Shown: positions 60,255-64,000 of the stretch, piece by piece | Layout of the letters: each line of letters begins with the position of its first letter | Position numbering within the stretch: the first letter of the stretch is position 1 | Assembly: GCA_025449115.1 (NCBI GenBank) | Contig: JAHLKC010000028.1 | Span: forward strand, 186,001 to 250,000 | Direction of reading: 5' to 3' | Origin: Chytridium lagenaria | Lineage: Eukaryota > Chytridiomycota > Chytridiomycetes > Chytridiales > Chytridiaceae | DNA: 64,000 bases | The notes under the pieces: model-generated | What the model saw: only the letters and a program-made list of their open reading frames with translations | What the model was told of the DNA's origin: nothing | Database searches by the model: none | Position numbers and translations under genes: made by a program

Positions 60255-60439
60255 TTCTGAGCTAATGTCGGGCGTACGTAATGCTGCCTTGGATCTCTCC
60301 TTCCCTTCAGGCCTTCAGGGTTTTCTGGCATGAGGTTCGTCCAGTGGTGTTTTTGGAGGTTGTGAATTCGAATATCGGACTTCTTGCCTGCCCTGAGCTT
60401 GATAGTTCATTTTTTTTTGCAACTTTGTCAATAGCATAT
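60255..60439. other. Ambiguous stretch between HEATR4-like gene and next open segment
   Basis: Short open segments occur on both strands (plus 60281-60478, minus 60315-60506) but neither has a recognised domain. Could hold the 5' exon of the following hypothetical gene. Confidence 0.3.
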
Positions 60440-60707
60440 GAGTGTTTTCCGAAGAGTCTTCTGAGACTACCTTACTAGTATCTACGGTTCGTGTCCATGG
60501 TTTCATCCCAGTCGGTGGGGATATAATCCACTATCCCGATCCTGGCCGTGAGCTAGACCTTTTATGCGATAGTTCAGTAAGTTGCATTTCTAATCGAAAT
60601 TAATGTTTCTGATATCACTCTTTCTTTTTTACGCAGAGCGAGATTTAGCAAGGGAATTGCAGAACTGGAGTATTTTGGTCTCTGGACGCGCACAACTCGA
60701 CGCCTAG
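60440..60707 (+). CDS. Hypothetical C-terminal exons, unidentified
   Basis: Open from about 60440 (VFSEESSETTLL), then VRVHGFIPVGGDIIHYPDPG and RELDLLCDSS. A donor gtaag at about 60579 and an AG near 60637 follow. The next exon is ERDLARELQNWSILVSGRAQLDA with TAG at 60707. The reading frame holds across the intron, which supports real coding. No domain recognised. It may be the end of the HEATR4-like gene or a separate small gene. Confidence 0.4.
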
Positions 60708-60817
60708 ATGTCCTGTCAAAACAGGTCTGGTTTAAGTTTAAGAATTGCCAGATCTGGTCCCACTTTAAACAGATCTTCCGTTTTTCTCGCTTTTCTTCAT
60801 CAGACAGCATCATCGTC

Positions 60818-62105
60818 ATGGGCACCGCACTTCGCATCGAAATCGGACAAGAAGGAGTCCGTCACTGCGCGATTCCTCGGATCTGCAACATCTGGAGTCC
60901 TTGAGTTACTAGGATTCCACCCTGTGGACACGGTGGCTAAAAGGTTGATGAACTCAAAGACCAAGGTAAGGACTGCCTAGAATCAATCGTGATTGCCATG
61001 CAACCTGACTGACCAGCGTTTAATGCAGCCATTCGCTCCGGACAATCACTTTCGCAAGGCTTCGCTACCATCAACACCGTCATTTTCAAGGTACCTCATT
61101 TACCCATTTCAGTTTAAAATGTCAAGTATGTTGAACTTTCGTAGGATGCTGCCACAAAGGAACCCTCTCCAAATACCTCTCCCTCTTCCCCGGTCTGGAT
61201 ATGCTGCTGGATACAAGATTCTTCAACGGATCTACAAGTTTGGTGGCCAGCCTTTCGTCAATGATTACCTTAACAAGAACCACAAATCTACCTTCCAGAA
61301 CATCGTTGGAGATGCTCACGCCAAAACCATCATGCATGCAACCGCAGGAAGGTATTTAATCAGCATAGAAGTTTGAGTCTCACGCCTTGTTAGTTTGATC
61401 GGTATTGGTGAAATTATCTTGCTCCCTCTTGATGCGCTCAAGATTAAAATGCAAGTCAACTCTTCCAGCTTTCAGGGCAAGTCTGCTCTTCAGGTTGTTT
61501 CGGAGGAAGGTTGGGGTCTCTACAGGTAATACTATTTTGGTGTTGAGCACGCTTTCATCGGGTTTCATGTGCTAATCAGATTGCCTTGTTCCTTTCCAGA
61601 GGTGCGACATGGACCGCTGCACGCAACGCTCCAGGATCATTCGCGCTCTTTGGAGGTTCTGCGATGGTCAAGGAACACATGTTTGCGCTTGAAGACTACA
61701 GTAAAGCTACCTTCTTCCAAAATTTCTGTGCATCCATCGGTGGAGCTGTCGCCAGTATCGGTATATCTGCTCCTGTAAGCTACAACTTTTCTTTAAGTCT
61801 TTATTCGAATTTAACTCTCGCAAAACCATAGCTCGATGTTATTAAGACCCGTATCCAAGCAAAGTCTGCTGACAAGGCGGAAGGTGGTTGGAGCATCGTG
61901 CGAAACATGGTGAAGAACGAAGGTTTCTCGTCATTCTTCAAGGTATATTATCTCCATTTTTGCGTACATCGTCTGACATTTTTGTCCTTCCGTGCAGGGC
62001 TTAACTCCAAAGATCCTGGTCGTTGGGCCCAAGCTCATCTTCAGCTTCACAGTCGCTCAGCAAATGATCCCCATCTTCTCGGATTTGCTCGACAAGAAGA
62101 ACTGA
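60818..62105 (+). CDS. GGC1: Mitochondrial GTP/GDP carrier (GGC1 family)
   Basis: Inner-membrane nucleotide exchanger linked to mitochondrial GTP and iron homeostasis in yeast. Three carrier repeats are visible: ARFLGSATSGVLELLGFHPVDTVAKRLM; HATAGSLIGIGEIILLPLDALKIKMQ; and SIGGAVASIGISAPLDVIKTRIQ. The family-specific stretches YKILQRIYKFGGQPFVNDYL, GATWTAARNAPGSFALFGG and FFKGLTPKILVVGPKL match GGC1 closely. Introns are near 60966-61018, 61091-61143, 61352-61390, 61527-61600, 61774-61831 and 61941-61997. Frame changes lie near 60845 and 61165. The start is uncertain. ATG 60818 is one frame off the KKESVTARF exon and needs a one-base correction; an in-frame ATG at 60708 gives an atypical leader. 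It stops 43 bp short of PSMG4, which converges on it. Confidence 0.88.
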
Positions 62106-62148
62106 ATAAACGAGGGATGGTTTTATGGATGGAAGGGTCTACTGCGAC

Positions 62149-62598
62149 CCGTTGTCCAGGATCGATTGGAGAACCTTGAAGAGCGAGCGCTCTGTTGCTG
62201 TGATAATGTCAACTTCCTCTAGTGGGTCCACCTGGAAGTCGCAGCTGAGAAAACGGGGCGACCAAACTTTGTTGCTGTATAGATAAATTTATGATCTTAG
62301 TACTTTAGTAAACTCGTTGTTTTTATGTACCGAGATGCTTGGCGATCTGTTCTGATGGGTCTGATAAGCCTTGAGGAATGAGAGTCGTCACCGATGCCAT
62401 GCGCTCAAACTTTGTTGGAACAGACAGGTTCAGCCCTTTAAGACTTCCTGATGCAAGCGACGACCGGCCGGCGGCGGAGACATTGGAAATACCCATCCAG
62501 ATGAAGAGAGATTTTTGCATAAGCATGATGTGGAAATAGGCCTTCTTGCCGAGAATATCCTCAGAGTGTTGATGGATTTGGGTCATGGAGACTGTCAT
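62149..62598 (-). CDS. PSMG4: Proteasome assembly chaperone 4 (PSMG4/Poc4-like)
   Basis: Forms the PAC3-PAC4 chaperone for the 20S alpha ring. From MTVSMTQIHQHSEDIL (62598), the sequence AYFHIMLMQKSLFIWMGIS resembles the HFHVMRLTDSLFLWVG strand pair of human PSMG4. TKFERMASVTTLI and LSDPSEQIAKHL follow. An intron (about 62333-62277) leads to ATKFGRPVF, then, after a one-base shift near 62255, SCDFQVDPLEEVDII and KVLQSILDNGSQ* at 62149. The total of about 130 residues fits the family (about 123). An upstream minus ORF (to 62833) might add a 5' exon, but it shows no homology. Confidence 0.72.
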
Positions 62599-62916
62599 GG
62601 CTTTGAAATTTAGAAGTAAAAAAATTATTATAATTATTATTACACGCAACAAATGGGTTCTTGTGATAATCATGGATGATGACGCAAAGAGCTATATGCA
62701 GCTGCCTCAGCCATTTCAACTCTTTGAGCAAGAATTTCTTCTTCGCACCAAGCACCATTGGCTTTCGCGTCTCTTCCGTACTCTTTTCACATTCTGCCTC
62801 CCCTCCTAAGCTCATCATGCGCATACACGTCAATCACCTTCAAGAAGATTGCAGAACTGCTTTTGAAAACACATGTTTTTTATTGTATACCGGTTTTTTT
62901 GAAATTTGATAAAAAA
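62599..62916. other. Intergenic region upstream of PSMG4
   Basis: About 320 bp between the PSMG4 start and tRNA-Gly. A minus ORF with a Lys/Glu-rich start at 62833 and an AT-rich run (62615-62645) are present. No supported gene. Confidence 0.35.
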
Positions 62917-62987
62917 GCGAAAGTAGTTCAAGGGCAGAATCTCAGCTTCCCAAGCTGAGGGTCCGGGTTCGATTCCCGGCTTTCGCA
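62917..62987 (+). tRNA. tRNA-Gly(CCC)
   Basis: 71-nt cloverleaf, no intron. Acceptor stem GCGAAAG/CTTTCGC (7 bp) with discriminator A. D-arm with TTCAAGGGC. The anticodon stem TCAGC/GCTGA encloses TTCCCAA, giving anticodon CCC (codon GGG). T-arm CCGGG-TTCGATT-CCCGG. A T5 run begins 5-6 nt downstream, a typical Pol III terminator. Confidence 0.96.
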
Positions 62988-62990
62988 CAC

Positions 62991-62996
62991 TTTTTG
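62991..62996 (+). terminator. Pol III T-run terminator for tRNA-Gly
   Basis: cacttttt directly follows the tRNA-Gly 3' end; TTTT or longer ends Pol III transcription in fungi. Confidence 0.6.
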
Positions 62997-63267
62997 CCCT
63001 GTTCACTTCTTTTTTTGCTGAAGGGTGCTTGCAACCATGCTTCCGCTGAGCGCAATCAAACAAAAAAAAGCGGCCATCAATGTCATTAGACAATCCAAGC
63101 ACAATATGAAGAGACGGGCTGATGGGCTGATGGGATTGGCCAGTGACAATTTAAATTTCGAGCGGAGAAATTCTTTATTATTATTGAAAGGCACTGTTTC
63201 ACTCTAACTGTGTGATTGATGATAGCTGATGTTGTGATTTATTGGCGCTTTAAAGGCCAAATTCTTA
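62997..63267. other. Short intergenic region, tRNA-Gly to mEF-G1
   Basis: 270 bp. ORFs on both strands (63003-63194, 63025-63207) overlap antisense and show no homology. Presumed 3' UTR of mEF-G1. Confidence 0.35.
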
Positions 63268-64000
63268 TTACTTGTTCTTCTCGGCCATCCTTTTCTTGTA
63301 CTCATCCATGAGCACATTCTGGACATGCATGGGAACTGCCTCATGGCGCTTGTACTGCATCGAAAATTCGCCCTTACCCTAAACGCGGTCAATGCATGTT
63401 CCTTGACCAACACAATCTTGACCAACACAAAAATAGTGGTCATTTCTTACCTGGGATATGGAACGAAGGTCCGTGGAGAATCCAAACATCTCATTCAAAG
63501 GAACTTCTCCGTTGATTTCAACGTAATCGTCGCGAACTTCAGAGTCTGCGATTGTGCCTTTGCGCTTGTTTAAAAGCGCAATAACGGGGCCCTTAAGAAA
63601 CTTTAGATATTGTACAAAAAACTGAGAGTTACCTGGTATTCAGTTGGAGCTGTTACTGCAACTTCCATAATGGGCTCGAGAATCTGAGGTCCGGCCTTCG
63701 CATAAGCTGAGAGAAGTTTTTTCAGTATATTAACTGTTATTGAAAGAAAAAACGGTACCTTCACGGAAAGCGTATAGACCGGCCAGCTTGAACGCAAGTT
63801 CACTTGAGTCGACTGCATGGGACATACCGTCCTCGATAACGAATCGGGTGTTAGCGACGAGAGCGCCAATAAGCGACCCCTTATCGGCTCCTTCCAAAAA
63901 GCCCTACCAACGCGTCAAAATCTCATAGGAAGGAGCACGCAAGATACCTTCTCAATAGCCGGAATGTACTGACTGGGAATGTTCATTCCAACAGTATTGT
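63268..64000 (-). CDS. MEF1: Elongation factor G, mitochondrial (mEF-G1), C-terminal part, runs off the window
   Basis: Mitochondrial translation translocase. The visible exons cover domains IV-V. They read [23 protein letters not shown] (start of domain IV, window edge), [79 protein letters not shown] and [20 protein letters not shown]. The C-terminus is KKRMAEKNK* at 63268. The LEPIM-EVxxP-EYQ and PLNEMFG(F/Y)STxLRS motifs are EF-G signatures. The closest match is animal GFM1 rather than GFM2. Introns are at about 63905-63948, 63705-63760, 63594-63632 and 63380-63450. No frame break was seen. The 5' part, including the GTPase domain, lies beyond 64000. Confidence 0.92.

Noticed and set aside
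63003..63207. Hydrophobic minus ORF and overlapping plus ORF after tRNA-Gly
   Set aside because: Mutually antisense, short, without homology; more likely UTR sequence of mEF-G1.
326..63270. Programmed ribosomal frameshifting as the cause of the many frame changes
   Set aside because: No common slippery sequence or direction; both insertions and deletions occur, and they concentrate in homopolymers across unrelated genes.

Overview
The window is nuclear DNA of a fungus, most likely an early-diverging, zoosporic (chytrid-like) lineage. Nearly every recognisable protein is eukaryotic, and genes are split by short GT-AG introns (about 40-95 bp). The golgin, OSBP, exosome and ankyrin proteins look fungal. 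A HEATR4-like HEAT-repeat gene and a nicotinamide phosphoribosyltransferase (NAMPT) remnant point away from Dikarya; this placement is inference. No operons, CRISPR arrays, phage or intact transposons were seen.

Layout. 0-17 kb: OTUB1-type deubiquitinase (-), SRSF10-like SR protein (+), a broken acidic coiled-coil gene (-), TMF1/Sgm1 golgin (-), SmF (+), a doubtful short gene (-), SARNP/Tho1 (-), and a PNUTS-like protein with homeodomain, TFIIS-N domain and CCCH finger (+). 17.4-18.5 kb: left arm of an approximately 1.1-kb inverted repeat carrying tRNA-Leu(AAG). 18.6-43.8 kb, the interval between the arms: NAMPT 5' remnant, mitochondrial aspartate/glutamate carrier, BRE1 E3 ligase, a very long ankyrin protein with a nucleotidyltransferase-like N-terminus, MIX17/CHCHD2, an OSH3-type oxysterol-binding protein, exosome RRP4 and small unknown genes. 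43.85-44.95 kb: right arm with an identical tRNA-Leu. 45-64 kb: DHA2 MFS transporter (-), a gene-poor 2.5 kb, a bromodomain protein (+), mitochondrial malate dehydrogenase (-), CDC123 (-), HEATR4-like gene (+), GGC1 GTP/GDP carrier (+), PSMG4 proteasome chaperone (-), tRNA-Gly(CCC) (+) and the 3' part of mitochondrial EF-G1 (-).

The genes are ordinary housekeeping functions: RNA processing (SmF, SR protein, SARNP, RRP4, PNUTS-like), chromatin (BRE1, bromodomain), Golgi and lipid traffic (TMF1, OSH3), and mitochondria (AGC, GGC1, MDH, MIX17, mEF-G1). They are not a functional cluster.

A dominant feature is that most conserved genes are interrupted by single-base insertions or deletions, often in short homopolymers. 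Malate dehydrogenase is a clear exception. This looks like residual consensus error in a long-read assembly rather than biology, so many CDS spans below are gene extents that need one or more frame corrections. Splice sites were read by eye; coordinates without a clean start or stop are approximate.
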